From Halorubrum depositum (GTDB lineage Archaea; Halobacteriota; Halobacteria; Halobacteriales; Haloferacaceae), in contig NZ_VCNM01000002.1 of assembly GCF_007671725.1 (NCBI RefSeq), positions 868,001-932,000 on the forward strand: a stretch of 64,000 nt of DNA. The letters run 5' to 3'. Shown in pieces: positions 48,832 through 57,833 of the stretch. Position numbers and translations under genes: made by a program. How positions within the stretch are numbered: position 1 is the first letter of the stretch; every line of letters begins with the position of its first letter. The notes below the pieces were generated by a model. That model searched no databases and had not been told where the DNA came from. It saw only the letters and a list, made by a program, of their open reading frames with translations.

Positions 48832-49161
48832 CTATTCGGCCGACTCCTCGTCGCCCCGGTACACGTCGAACTCCGTCGCCGGCTCGGGGTGACTGACCCG
48901 GAACCCCTCGGCCGTCTCGACCACGCCGCGGGTGCTGCCGGAGGTACCGCCGTACGGGCTCTCCTCGCCGTCGACACCGCTCGCGCCCTGATACGGCGAG
49001 GTGTACGGCGACCCCGAGACGGGCTCGTCGAAGCTCTCGGGCGGGAGGTAGATCCGCTCGCCGCCCTCCGATCGGACGACGACCCCGACGTCGCGGGTAC
49101 CGGTCACGTCGATGACGGTTCGCTCCCCCGTGACGCGCGCGTCGATGTTGACTTCGTCCAT
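48832..49161 (-). CDS. haloarchaeal hypothetical protein (DUF7510-type)
   Basis: Function unknown; 109 residues. Strands VNIDARVTGERTVIDVTGTRDVGVVVRSEGGERIYLPP suggest a small beta domain, followed by a disordered, Ser/Gly/Tyr-rich stretch (GSPYTSPYQGASGVDGEESPYGG) and a final strand-helix. No Cys, signal or membrane segment. The family name is from memory and uncertain. The gene lies between the glycosyltransferase and rpa1, divergent from the latter. Confidence 0.6.
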   Translation of the reverse strand: MDEVNIDARVTGERTVIDVTGTRDVGVVVRSEGGERIYLPPESFDEPVSGSPYTSPYQGASGVDGEESPYGGTSGSTRGVVETAEGFRVSHPEPATEFDVYRGDEESAE

Positions 49162-49315
49162 ACCTCACGGTGCGAACGGGGACGGTTTAGCAGTACCGGC
49201 CGTCGACACCCGCTCGTCCCCGGAGACGCTTCGACGGACCGCCCGCGCCGCCCGCGCATCCCGACCGCCCCCGGGTGGTGAATCCTTTTGTGCGGTCGCG
49301 TCGAAGTCGACTCCG

Positions 49316-50590
49316 ATGGACGTCAACAGCCATGCCGAGGAGCTCGCCTCCGACCTCGGTGTCGACAAAGAGGAGGTCAAAGCCGACCTGGAGAACTTAC
49401 TGGAGTACAGCGTCCCGATCGACGAGGCGAAACAGAGCGTCCGCCGGAAACACGGGGGCGGCGGGGGCGGCTCGACCCCGACCCCCGACGCCGTCGACGT
49501 CGGCGAGATCACCACCGACCACGACGGCGTGACGGTCACCGTGCGCGTGCTCACGCAGGGGACGCGGACGATCCGCTATCAGGGCGACGACCTCACGATC
49601 CGCGAGGGAGAGATCGCCGACGAGACGGGCGTCATCTCCTACACCGCCTGGCAGGACTTCGGGTTCGAACCGGGCGACTCGCTGACGATCGGCAACGCCG
49701 GTGTCCGGGAGTGGGAGGGCGCGCCGGAGCTCAACCTCAACGACTCCACCACCGTCGCCATCGCGGACGAGCCGGTCGAGGTCGACCGCGATGTCGGCGG
49801 CGATCGGAACCTCGTCGACATCGACGCGGGCGACCGCGGGCGAAACGTCGAGGTCCGCGTGCTGGAGGTCGACGAGAAGACGATCTCCGGGCGCGACGGC
49901 GAGACGGAGATCTTAGAGGGCGTCGTCGGCGACGCGACCGCGAAGCTCCCGTTCACCGACTGGCAGCCGCGCGCCGAGCTGGAGCCGGGCGCCGACCTCC
50001 GGATCGAGGACGTGTACGTCCGCGAGTTCCGCGGCGTCCCCTCGCTCAACCTCACCGAGTTCTCGACGGTCACCCCCCTCCCCGACCCCGTCGAGGTCGC
50101 CGAGGACGCCCCCCACCTCTCGGTCGGCGAGGCGGTCGCCTCCGGCGGGATGTTCGACGTCGAGGTCGTCGGCAACGTCTTGCAGATCCGCGACGGCTCC
50201 GGGCTCATCGAGCGCTGTCCCGACTGCGGCCGCGTCGTCCAGAACGGCCAGTGCCGGAGCCACGGCGACGTCGACGGCGAGGACGACCTCCGCGTGAAGG
50301 CGATCCTCGACGACGGCACCGACACCGTCACCGTCGTCCTCGACGACGAGCTCACCGCCGAGGTGTACGGCGGCGGGCTCGACGACGCCCTCGACGCCGC
50401 GAAGGACGCGATGGACAAGGAGGTCGTCGCCGAGGAGATCGCCGACTCGCTCGTCGGGCGCGCCTACCGCGTCCGCGGGAACCTCTCCGTCGACGACTAC
50501 GGGGCCAACCTCGACGCGAGCGAGTTCGAGCTCGCGGACGACGACCCGGCCGAGCACGCCCGCGCCGCGCTAGCGGAGGTGGGCGAATGA
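49316..50590 (+). CDS. rpa1: replication protein A (single-stranded DNA-binding)
   Basis: 424-residue single-stranded DNA-binding protein of replication and repair. After an N-terminal helical region with a Gly tract (about 46-52), OB folds span about 60-150 and 165-255 and a third about 270-420 with a zinc site inserted (Cys301, Cys304, Cys313, His316). Typical OB sequence is RVLTQGTRTIRYQGDDLTIREGEIADETGVISYTAWQDF. It begins the rpa1-rpap1-rpe operon known from Haloferax volcanii; its stop overlaps the next ATG by 4 bp. The start at 49316 matches the family's MDVNSHAEELASDLGV. Confidence 0.93.
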   Translation: MDVNSHAEELASDLGVDKEEVKADLENLLEYSVPIDEAKQSVRRKHGGGGGGSTPTPDAVDVGEITTDHDGVTVTVRVLTQGTRTIRYQGDDLTIREGEIADETGVISYTAWQDFGFEPGDSLTIGNAGVREWEGAPELNLNDSTTVAIADEPVEVDRDVGGDRNLVDIDAGDRGRNVEVRVLEVDEKTISGRDGETEILEGVVGDATAKLPFTDWQPRAELEPGADLRIEDVYVREFRGVPSLNLTEFSTVTPLPDPVEVAEDAPHLSVGEAVASGGMFDVEVVGNVLQIRDGSGLIERCPDCGRVVQNGQCRSHGDVDGEDDLRVKAILDDGTDTVTVVLDDELTAEVYGGGLDDALDAAKDAMDKEVVAEEIADSLVGRAYRVRGNLSVDDYGANLDASEFELADDDPAEHARAALAEVGE

Positions 50591-52266
50591 GCGACGACGG
50601 ACCGGGCGCCCGCGAGGTCGCCCACCGGCTGTTCGCCGCCGAGTTCGACGACGCCTCCCTCTCGTACTCCGAGAGCGACGAGGAGCGCGCCCCGAACTAC
50701 GTCGTCACGCCGACCGGCGCGCGCGTGAACCGGCTGTTCGTCGCGGGGGTGCTCACCGAGATCGAGCGCGTGAACGACGAGACGCGCCGCGGGCGGGTGG
50801 TCGACCCCTCCGGCGCCTTCGTCACATACGCCGGCCAGTACCAGCCCGAGGCGCAGGCGTTCTTGGAGCGCGCCGACCCGCCGTCGTTCGTCGCGCTCAC
50901 GGGGAAGGCGCGCACCTTCGAGCCGGAGGACTCCGATCGAGTGTTCACCTCGGTCCGCCCCGAGAGCCTCAACGAGGTCGACGCCGACACGCGCGACCGT
51001 TGGGTCGTCTCCGCCGCCGAGGCGACGCTCGACCGGCTCGCCGTCTTCGCCGAGGCCCTCGACTCGGACCTCCGCGGAGAGGAGCTCAGCGCCGCCCTCG
51101 AATCCGGCGGCGCGCCCGCGTCGCTGGCGGCGGGGATCCCGAAGGCGATCGACCACTACGACACCTCGACGGCGTACGTCGAGGCGGTTCGACGGCTCGC
51201 CGTCGACGCGCTGGAGCTGATCGCCGGCGACCGCGACGAGGTCCGGGCGCTCGACCTCGCCCCGGACGCGGGCGGCGAGAGCGACATCGGCGCGCTCCCG
51301 GAGACCGACGTGACGATCGAGGCCCCCACCGGGGCCGCGGCGCCGTCTGGAGCCGACGAGGCGAGTGTCGATACCGGATCGGCCGACGAGGCCGAGACGA
51401 CCGCCGAGACCGAAACGACCACCGAGACCGAAGCGCCTGACGAGGTCGAGTCGGCCGCTGCCACCGACACCGAGGCGACCGCGGTGGACGACGGCGGGGA
51501 GTCCGAGCCGATCGAGTCGGCCGACGCGACCGATGTCGTCGAGAGCGACGCGGCCGACGCCGAGGAGAGCGACGCGGCCGACGCCGCGGGGGCCGACGTG
51601 AGCGCCGACACCGCGGAGTCCGCCGACGCCGGAGATGATGGACTCGGCGACTTCGAGGCCGGGGGCGACGAGGACGACAGCGACACAACCGAAGGGGCGC
51701 TCGACGACGCGGAAGCCACGGCCGACGCGGAAGCTACGGCCGGCGCGGACGCCACGACCGACGCGGACGCCGCCGATCCCGCGAGCGACGAGATGTACGA
51801 GCTCGACGATGAGGAGCGCGAGGAGATAGAGTCCGAGTTCGGCACCGACTTCGCGACCGGCTCCGAGGTCGACGAGCCCGGGGAGGCCGACATCGACGTG
51901 CCCGACCCGGAGGAGCTACAGGAGACGCCGGAGGACGCCGCGGCGGCCGACCTCGACACCGATCTCGCCGAAACGGAAGCGGTGGACGACGACGCGACCG
52001 GCGGATCGGCCGGAGGCGACGAACCGGACGCGGCCGCCGAGCCGGATGAGGGCGACGCGGCCGCCGAGGACGTCGACCTCGAGGACGCCGTCATCGACGC
52101 CATGGGCGCGCTCGACGACGGCGACGGCGCCGACCGCGAGGCCGTCGTCGAGCGCGTGGTCGACGAGCACGGCGTCGCCGCCGACCCGGTCGAGGACGCG
52201 ATCCAGGACACGCTGATGAGCGGGAAGTGTTACGAGCCCGGCGACGGGGTGCTCAAGCCGATCTGA
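50587..52266 (+). CDS. rpap1: RPA-associated protein RPAP1
   Basis: 559-residue partner of RPA1 in haloarchaea, needed for DNA repair with it. The N-terminal 190 residues are the conserved RPAP core (GAREVAHRLFAAEFDDASLSYSESDEERAPNYVVTP... FEPEDSDRVFTSVRPESLNEVDADTRDRWVVSAAEATLDRL). Then a strongly acidic, repeat-like linker of about 250 residues rich in Asp, Glu, Thr, Ala (TAETETTTETEAPDE, DATADAEATAGAD), and a C-terminal winged-helix-like module (about 500-559: DAVIDAMGALDDGDGADREAVVERVVDEHGVAADPVEDAIQDTLMSGKCYEPGDG). The linker is far longer than the folded parts. Confidence 0.9.
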   Translation: MSDDGPGAREVAHRLFAAEFDDASLSYSESDEERAPNYVVTPTGARVNRLFVAGVLTEIERVNDETRRGRVVDPSGAFVTYAGQYQPEAQAFLERADPPSFVALTGKARTFEPEDSDRVFTSVRPESLNEVDADTRDRWVVSAAEATLDRLAVFAEALDSDLRGEELSAALESGGAPASLAAGIPKAIDHYDTSTAYVEAVRRLAVDALELIAGDRDEVRALDLAPDAGGESDIGALPETDVTIEAPTGAAAPSGADEASVDTGSADEAETTAETETTTETEAPDEVESAAATDTEATAVDDGGESEPIESADATDVVESDAADAEESDAADAAGADVSADTAESADAGDDGLGDFEAGGDEDDSDTTEGALDDAEATADAEATAGADATTDADAADPASDEMYELDDEEREEIESEFGTDFATGSEVDEPGEADIDVPDPEELQETPEDAAAADLDTDLAETEAVDDDATGGSAGGDEPDAAAEPDEGDAAAEDVDLEDAVIDAMGALDDGDGADREAVVERVVDEHGVAADPVEDAIQDTLMSGKCYEPGDGVLKPI

Positions 52267-53087
52267 TGGCGCGTGGCGAGCCGGTCAGCGTCGAGCCGAT
52301 CGTCGGCGAACCCGCCGCCGTGGCCGACCTCGGCGGCGAGCGCGCGCTGCTCGTCGCCGACGTCCACGCCGGCATCGAGGTCGGCCTCCGCTACGAGCGA
52401 GGGGTCGAGCTCGACGACCGGGCCGACGAGCGCCGCGAGCGGCTCTGCGCGCTCCTCGCCGAGACCGACGCCGACCGGCTCGTCGTCCTCGGCGACCTCG
52501 CCCACCGCATCGCGGCGCCAGAGGGCGACGAGCGCGAGGAGCTGGAGACTCTGATCCGGGCGGTGACCGACCGGGTCCCAATGACGCTCGTCGAGGGGAA
52601 CCACGACGCGGGCGTCGCTGAGGCGTTCGCCGACGACCTCGACGTGATCGGGGGCGGCGGCGGCGTTATCGGAGGCGGAGGCGCCCGCGAAGCGGACGGA
52701 GAGAGCAGCCGGACCGGCCGCGTCGCGGTCCTCCACGGCCACACGTGGCCGGATCCGGCGCTGCTCGACGCCGATGTGGTGTGTATGGGCCACGAGCACC
52801 CGCAGGTGCGGCTGGAGGACGCGGTCGGCGGCTCGCGCGTGGAGCGCGCGTGGCTCCGCGGCCGGCTCGATCCGGCGGCGTTCGTCGATGACGACGGTTC
52901 GACGGCAGCCGCCTCCGGCGACCCGCCCGAACTCGTCGTCTTCCCGGCGTTCAACGAGCGCTCCGGGGGGACGTGGGTGAACGTCGACGGGCAGTCGTTC
53001 CTCGCGCCGTTCCTCCCCGACGCGCTCCCGGCGGGCGACGCGTACCTGCTCGACGGGACTCGGCTCGGCGACTTCCGGCGGATCTGA
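52266..53087 (+). CDS. rpe: calcineurin-like metallophosphoesterase, RPA operon (Rpe)
   Basis: 273-residue metallophosphoesterase. All five metal motifs are visible: VADVHAGIEVG, LGDLAHR, VEGNHDAGV, LHGHTWP and GHEHPQVRL. The third gene of the rpa1-rpap1 operon in haloarchaea, hence Rpe; its substrate and mechanism are unknown. The ATG overlaps the previous stop by one base (TGATG). A Gly-rich insertion (GGGGGVIGGGG, about 128-139) sits between motifs III and IV. Operon position suggests nucleotide or DNA-end processing in repair. Confidence 0.88.
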   Translation: MARGEPVSVEPIVGEPAAVADLGGERALLVADVHAGIEVGLRYERGVELDDRADERRERLCALLAETDADRLVVLGDLAHRIAAPEGDEREELETLIRAVTDRVPMTLVEGNHDAGVAEAFADDLDVIGGGGGVIGGGGAREADGESSRTGRVAVLHGHTWPDPALLDADVVCMGHEHPQVRLEDAVGGSRVERAWLRGRLDPAAFVDDDGSTAAASGDPPELVVFPAFNERSGGTWVNVDGQSFLAPFLPDALPAGDAYLLDGTRLGDFRRI

Positions 53088-53169
53088 GGGGGCCGTCGAG
53101 CGCGCCGACCCGTTTCCTCGCCGCGCCCCTCGCCGAGAGCGTTTTCCCCCGGGAGGCGGAACGCGGGCC

Positions 53170-53748
53170 ATGGTCACCGACCGCGCGCCGACCGAGATCG
53201 ACGAGGCGGGGCGGCACTGGCTCCGAGTCAAGGGCGTGACGGGGTTCCCGCGGGAGGCCCGCGACGGCTACTTCCCGAGACACGGGGTGACGCGGCCCGC
53301 GGCGACGACGGAGGCGGACCTGCCGGCGGTCGACCGAGGGCGGGAGGACGCGCTCCCGGCCGACGCCGAGACCGTCGCCGACGCCGACCGGCTCGCGCTC
53401 GAAACGACGTACCTGAGCGGAAAGTGGCTGATCGAGCGCCCGCCCGAGACGGTCGACGAGCTCTGGGAGGGTGTGGTCGACGACGTCGCGGCCGAGCGGT
53501 TCTGGGACGCGAAGGTCACGACGCTGGCGGGGTGCGAGGCGTTCGGCGAGACGGACCACGCCGTGCTCGTGTTCACGCCCAACTACTTCGACCGGGAGGA
53601 CGTCGACCGGGTGCGACGCCGGCTCAGAGAGGCCCACGGGGTGACCGAGGCGATCCGGTACCGACCCGACGTGTACACGCTCGACGGGGCCCACGAGGAG
53701 CGGCTCGGCGGGCTCACCGACTCGGCGGCGTCGCGGTTCCGGGCCTGA
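53170..53748 (+). CDS. DUF1917 family protein, putative phosphothreonine lyase-like
   Basis: 192 residues of the DUF1917/Bles03 family, reported to share a fold with phosphothreonine lyases; function in archaea is unknown. Visible: ETTYLSGKWLIERPPETVDELWEGVVDDVAAERFWDAKVTTLAGC, HAVLVFTPNYFDREDVDRVRRRLREAHGVTEAIRYRPDVYTLDG. It begins 83 bp after the rpe stop on the same strand and may extend the rpa1 operon or be separate. No metal or lyase active site can be proven from sequence. Confidence 0.8.
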   Translation: MVTDRAPTEIDEAGRHWLRVKGVTGFPREARDGYFPRHGVTRPAATTEADLPAVDRGREDALPADAETVADADRLALETTYLSGKWLIERPPETVDELWEGVVDDVAAERFWDAKVTTLAGCEAFGETDHAVLVFTPNYFDREDVDRVRRRLREAHGVTEAIRYRPDVYTLDGAHEERLGGLTDSAASRFRA

Positions 53749-53775
53749 GAGGCCGTTGCGAGGCGGGCCGTCTAG

Positions 53776-54213
53776 CTACTCGACCGGCCGGAACCGGAAG
53801 CCGTCCCACTCCTGGCTCTCCGGCTCGCGGATCCCCGCGCCCGGCTCCCTGAGGTCGTCGGCGTAGACCGGTTCGACGCGGTCGCCGATGTCGACGTCGA
53901 CGTCGCCGGACTCGCCGGCGTCGTCAGCGTCCGCGCGCGGCGCGACCTGCCCGAGCGCCCGGACCACCGGGCCGTCGTACTCCTCGCCCATGTCGAACTC
54001 GACGATCGCGAGGGTGTTGGGCTCGCGGACGCCCGGCGGTGTCGCCGTCGACGTCGTCCACGTGACGACGCGACCCTCGCGCTCGCGGAGGTCGACCGTC
54101 CCGACCCGCTCGGCGCCGTTCGGGCTCACGGTGTGGGGCGGGTAGGTGACCGTCCCGTCCGCGTACTCGGCCGCCTCGAAGGTCTGGTCGTCCGTCTGAG
54201 TGTTCTCGCTCAT
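53776..54213 (-). CDS. DUF35 OB-fold acyl-CoA-associated protein (thiolase partner)
   Basis: 145 residues of the DUF35 family that bridges thiolases and HMG-CoA synthases in archaeal acyl-CoA complexes. A short N-terminus replaces the usual zinc ribbon (no Cys pairs), then an OB-fold (AEYADGTVTYPPHTVSPNGAERVGTVDLREREGRVVTWTTST to GDRVEPVYADDL). The ATG overlaps the thiolase stop by 4 bp. HMG-CoA synthase is not in the window. Without the zinc ribbon it is a reduced form of the family. Confidence 0.78.
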   Translation of the reverse strand: MSENTQTDDQTFEAAEYADGTVTYPPHTVSPNGAERVGTVDLREREGRVVTWTTSTATPPGVREPNTLAIVEFDMGEEYDGPVVRALGQVAPRADADDAGESGDVDVDIGDRVEPVYADDLREPGAGIREPESQEWDGFRFRPVE

Positions 54214-55370
54214 TGGCTTCCCTCCAGGATCGCGGTGGTCACGCAGTTCCCGAACCCGCCGACGTTGCAGGCGAGGCCCGTGTCGGCCTCCACCTGCCGG
54301 GGGCCGGCGTTCCCGGTGACCTGCTGATAGATCTCGTACACCTGTGCGACGCCGCTGGCCCCGAGCGGGTGACCCTTGGACTTGAGCCCGCCGGAGGTGT
54401 TGATCGGGAGGTCGCCGTCGCGGTCGGTGACCCCCTCCTCGACCGCCCTCCACCCCTCGCCCTTCTCGAAGAAGCCGAGGTCCTCGCTCTGGAGGAACTC
54501 GAGGATCGTGAACATGTCGTGGAGCTCCGCGACGTCGACGTCGTCCGGGCCGATCCCGGCCATCTCGTAGGCGATCTCCGAGGAGTCGACGACGCCGCCC
54601 ATCGTCGTCGGGTCCGCGCGCTCGTGGACGACGTGGGTGTCGGTCGCGCCGCCGATCCCCGAGATCACCGCGTACTCACTCTCCGGGGCGTACTCCTCGG
54701 CGACGGACTCGGGACAGAACACGAGCGCCGCGGAGCCGTCCGTGATCGGGCAGAAGTCGTACAGCCGGAGGGGGTCGGCGACGATCGGCGAGTCGAGCAC
54801 CGTGTCGAGGTCAACCTCCTTCCGGAATTGCGCGTGAGGGTTGTCCACGCCGTTGGCGTGGTTCTTCACCGCGACCTTCCCGAGGCTCTCTCGCGGCGCG
54901 TCGTACTCGTCGAGGTAGAGCCGGGCGGTGAGCCCCGCGAACGAGGGGAGCGTGACGCCGTGCTTGTACTCGACCGGGTGCGTGAGCGACGCGATCACGT
55001 CGGTCGCCTCCGACGTCGTCCGGTGGGTCATCTTCTCGCCGCCGACGAGCATGGTGAGGTCGCTCGCGCCGGAGGCGACCGACTGCCACGCGGCGTACAC
55101 GCCCGCGCCTCCCGACGAGGAGGTCTGGTCGATCCGGGCGGTGTACGCCCCCGTGGCCGCCAGGTCGTGAGCGAGCGCGTTCGGGACGCCGGTCCGTCCC
55201 TCGAACTCGCCGCTGGCCATGTTCGAGACGTACAGGTGATCGAGGTCGTCGCCGTCGATGCCGGCGTCGTCGAGCGCGGCCGCGCCCGCCTCCGCCAGCA
55301 GCTCCTGGACCCAAGCGTCGCGCTGCCCGAACCGGGTCATCGACGCGCCGATGATCGCTACGCGTTCCAT
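54210..55370 (-). CDS. thiolase-family acyltransferase with substituted nucleophile
   Basis: 386-residue thiolase-superfamily protein, SCP-x-like branch, proposed to catalyse acyl-CoA condensation or cleavage. The catalytic His is in KSKGHPLGASG (about 334-343) and the C-terminal Cys in NVGGFGNCVTTAI (about 373). The nucleophilic Cys of true thiolases should be in the segment before SGGAG, but here it is DQTSSSGGAG with Ser85. ELHDMFTILEFL and RLYDFCPITDGSAALVFC are other landmarks. It forms an operon with the DUF35 protein. Activity on the usual substrates is therefore uncertain. Confidence 0.83.
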   Translation of the reverse strand: MERVAIIGASMTRFGQRDAWVQELLAEAGAAALDDAGIDGDDLDHLYVSNMASGEFEGRTGVPNALAHDLAATGAYTARIDQTSSSGGAGVYAAWQSVASGASDLTMLVGGEKMTHRTTSEATDVIASLTHPVEYKHGVTLPSFAGLTARLYLDEYDAPRESLGKVAVKNHANGVDNPHAQFRKEVDLDTVLDSPIVADPLRLYDFCPITDGSAALVFCPESVAEEYAPESEYAVISGIGGATDTHVVHERADPTTMGGVVDSSEIAYEMAGIGPDDVDVAELHDMFTILEFLQSEDLGFFEKGEGWRAVEEGVTDRDGDLPINTSGGLKSKGHPLGASGVAQVYEIYQQVTGNAGPRQVEADTGLACNVGGFGNCVTTAILEGSQ

Positions 55371-55446
55371 ACCCGTGGGTCCACGGCGCCCGCCTAAAGC
55401 GTACCTCTCTGCGGTCGCCCGGGAAGCGAGGGCCGTCCCCGCCGGG

Positions 55447-57759
55447 TCACTCCGCGCGCCGACCGGCGTGCCCGGGGTAGTCGCGCTCGAAGCGCGACCC
55501 GATCTCCTCGCGGTCGAGCCGGATCACGACCGGGCGCCCGTGCGGGCAGGCGTACGGGTTCTCGCAGGCGTCGAGCCGGTCGAGCAGGTCGACGACCCGC
55601 CCCTCCGTCAGCGAGGTGTTCCCGGTCACGGAGGGGTAACACGCCAGGTCCGCGAGCAGCTCGTCGACGACGTCGGTCACCGGCTCCTCGCCCTGGGTGG
55701 CGTCCCCGACGAACGCCGAGAGGACGTCCCGCAGGAGGTCCGGATCGAGCGCGGCGTCGAAGACGGCCGGGACCGACTCGACGGCCACATCGCGCTCGCC
55801 CGCGCGCTCGGCGCGGAACCCGATCTCGGCGAGATCGCCGGCGAAGTCGTCGAACAGCGCCGCCTCCCGCGCCGTGAGCTCGACGCGGACCGGCTCCGCG
55901 AGCGCCTGCGCGTCGGCGCCGTCGGCGAACGCCTCCCGCAGTCGCTCGTAGTTCACCCGCTCGTCGGCCGCGTGCTGGTCGATCAGCACGAGCCCGTCCG
56001 GCGCCTCGGCGACGACGTACGTCTCGTGGAGCTGCCCGAGGACGCGCAGCGGCGGGAGGGAGTCGTAGCTCCGCTCCGCGGCCTCGGTGGTGTCGCCGGC
56101 GAGCGTCCGCTGGGCGGTCGCGGTCGAGCGCGGCTCGGTCGCCGGCTGCCGTCGCTCGTTCGGCGCGCCTTCGACATCGTCAGACGCGCCGACAACGTCG
56201 TCGGGTGCGCCGGCGACGCCGTCGATTCCGGAATCGGTGACGCCGCCGGCCGCCGAATTGGCGCCGGCGTCGGCTTCGCCGTCACCGAACCGGTCGAACC
56301 CGTCCCCCTCCCCGGCGGCGGTCTCGACGGCCGTCGCCCCGTCGTCTCCCTCGCTCTCTCCTCCGTCGTCCGGTTCCGACTGCCAGCTCCGCGGCGAGGG
56401 GCGGTCGGCAGAGGGGTCGTGAGAGCCGGTTGACTCGCCGAGTCCGGCGGAGCCGGAGGTGGAACCACCGGCGTCGACGGCGCCGTCCGAGCCCGCGTCG
56501 CCGACGGCCCACGCGTCCTCGTCCGTCGGATCGAGCTCGGCCGCGTCGGTCGCGGGCCCCTCGGATCCCCCTGCGTCGCCCCCGTCGCGCCCGTCGAGCG
56601 CCGCGCGCTCGTGGTCGGTCCCCGCGCCGCCGACGGCCTCGGCCTCCGTGCCCTCCGGGTTGATCTCGGTCTGGTCCGGTGCCGACTGCCCCCGCGGCGC
56701 GGTCGAGCGGATCAGCCCGTGATCGAGCAGCGCCGCCTCGACCGCCTCCTCGACGGCGGCGCGCACGGCGGGCTCCTCGTCGAACCGGACCTCCAGCTTC
56801 CGGGGGTGGACGTTCACGTCGACGTCGCCGGGCGGCACCTCGACGAACAGCACCGCGAAGGGGTAGCGATCCGGGGCGAGCTGGCCGCCGTACGCCTCCA
56901 GCACCGCTTCCCGGAGCGCGCTCGCGGTGACGTACCGGTCGTTGACGTAGGTGGCGAGGTACTCGCGAGTCGAGCGCGTCGTCTCCGGGTGCGAGACGAG
57001 GCCGGTGACGCGACGGACGGGCGGGTCGGCCGGGGCGCCGTCGGCGTCCGCGCCGTCGACGCTCTCGGGCGTCCACTCCACGTCCACCATCGCCTCCGCG
57101 ACCTCGCGGCCGTAGACGGCCAGCACGGCCGACCTGAGGTCGCCGTTCCCCTCGGTCGCGAACGTCTCGCGGCCGTCGTGCTCCAGCGAGACGGCGACGT
57201 CGGGTTTCGCGAGCGCGTAGCCCGTGACGACCGTGTTGACCCGGTCGAACTCGGTGGCCGTCCGCTTGAGGAACTTCTTGCGGGCGGGGGTGTTATAAAA
57301 GAGGTCCGCGACCTCGACGGACGTCCCCTCCGGACAGCCCGCGGGTCGGACCTCGCCGACCTCGCCGCCCTCGACCGTGATCTCGGCGCCGGCGTCTGCG
57401 CCGGGCGGCTTAGAGCGAACGGTGAGCCGCGAGACCGCGCCGACGGTGTACAGCGCCTCGCCGCGGAAGCCGAGGGTGCCGACGCCGCGGTCGAGGTCCT
57501 CGATGTCGCCGATCTTCGAGGTGGCGTGCTCCGCGACCGCGGCCTCTAGCTGGTCCGCCGGGATCCCCACGCCGTCGTCGCGGACGCGGACGCCCTCGGT
57601 GCCGCCGGCCTCGACCGAGACGGCGACCCGGCTCGCGTCCGCGTCGAGGCTGTTCTCGATCAGCTCCTTGACGACGCTCGCCGGGCGCTCGACGACCTCG
57701 CCGGCCGCGATGCGCTGGACGGTGCGCTCGTCCAACCGCTCGATGTTCGGCGGCTCCAT
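55447..57759 (-). CDS. mutL: DNA mismatch repair protein MutL
   Basis: Mismatch-repair ATPase and nicking endonuclease of 770 residues. The N-terminal GHKL ATPase (1-330) has IAAGEVVERPASVVKELIENSLDAD, DDGVGIP and GTLGFRGEAL. A disordered, very acidic linker of about 190 residues (345-535) separates it from the dimerisation/endonuclease domain with DQHAADERVNYE (Asp594) and CPHGRPVVI (Cys738). The endonuclease metal site is present, so it should nick on its own like most MutL outside E. coli. The linker is far longer than usual. No mutS is in the window. Confidence 0.93.
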   Translation of the reverse strand: MEPPNIERLDERTVQRIAAGEVVERPASVVKELIENSLDADASRVAVSVEAGGTEGVRVRDDGVGIPADQLEAAVAEHATSKIGDIEDLDRGVGTLGFRGEALYTVGAVSRLTVRSKPPGADAGAEITVEGGEVGEVRPAGCPEGTSVEVADLFYNTPARKKFLKRTATEFDRVNTVVTGYALAKPDVAVSLEHDGRETFATEGNGDLRSAVLAVYGREVAEAMVDVEWTPESVDGADADGAPADPPVRRVTGLVSHPETTRSTREYLATYVNDRYVTASALREAVLEAYGGQLAPDRYPFAVLFVEVPPGDVDVNVHPRKLEVRFDEEPAVRAAVEEAVEAALLDHGLIRSTAPRGQSAPDQTEINPEGTEAEAVGGAGTDHERAALDGRDGGDAGGSEGPATDAAELDPTDEDAWAVGDAGSDGAVDAGGSTSGSAGLGESTGSHDPSADRPSPRSWQSEPDDGGESEGDDGATAVETAAGEGDGFDRFGDGEADAGANSAAGGVTDSGIDGVAGAPDDVVGASDDVEGAPNERRQPATEPRSTATAQRTLAGDTTEAAERSYDSLPPLRVLGQLHETYVVAEAPDGLVLIDQHAADERVNYERLREAFADGADAQALAEPVRVELTAREAALFDDFAGDLAEIGFRAERAGERDVAVESVPAVFDAALDPDLLRDVLSAFVGDATQGEEPVTDVVDELLADLACYPSVTGNTSLTEGRVVDLLDRLDACENPYACPHGRPVVIRLDREEIGSRFERDYPGHAGRRAE

Positions 57760-57833
57760 TGCTTACCCTCCGGTGGGACGAGCGCGCACTTGAAGCCGTT
57801 GTCGCCGCGGTCGGCGAGTGTCCGGCCGTCGGC

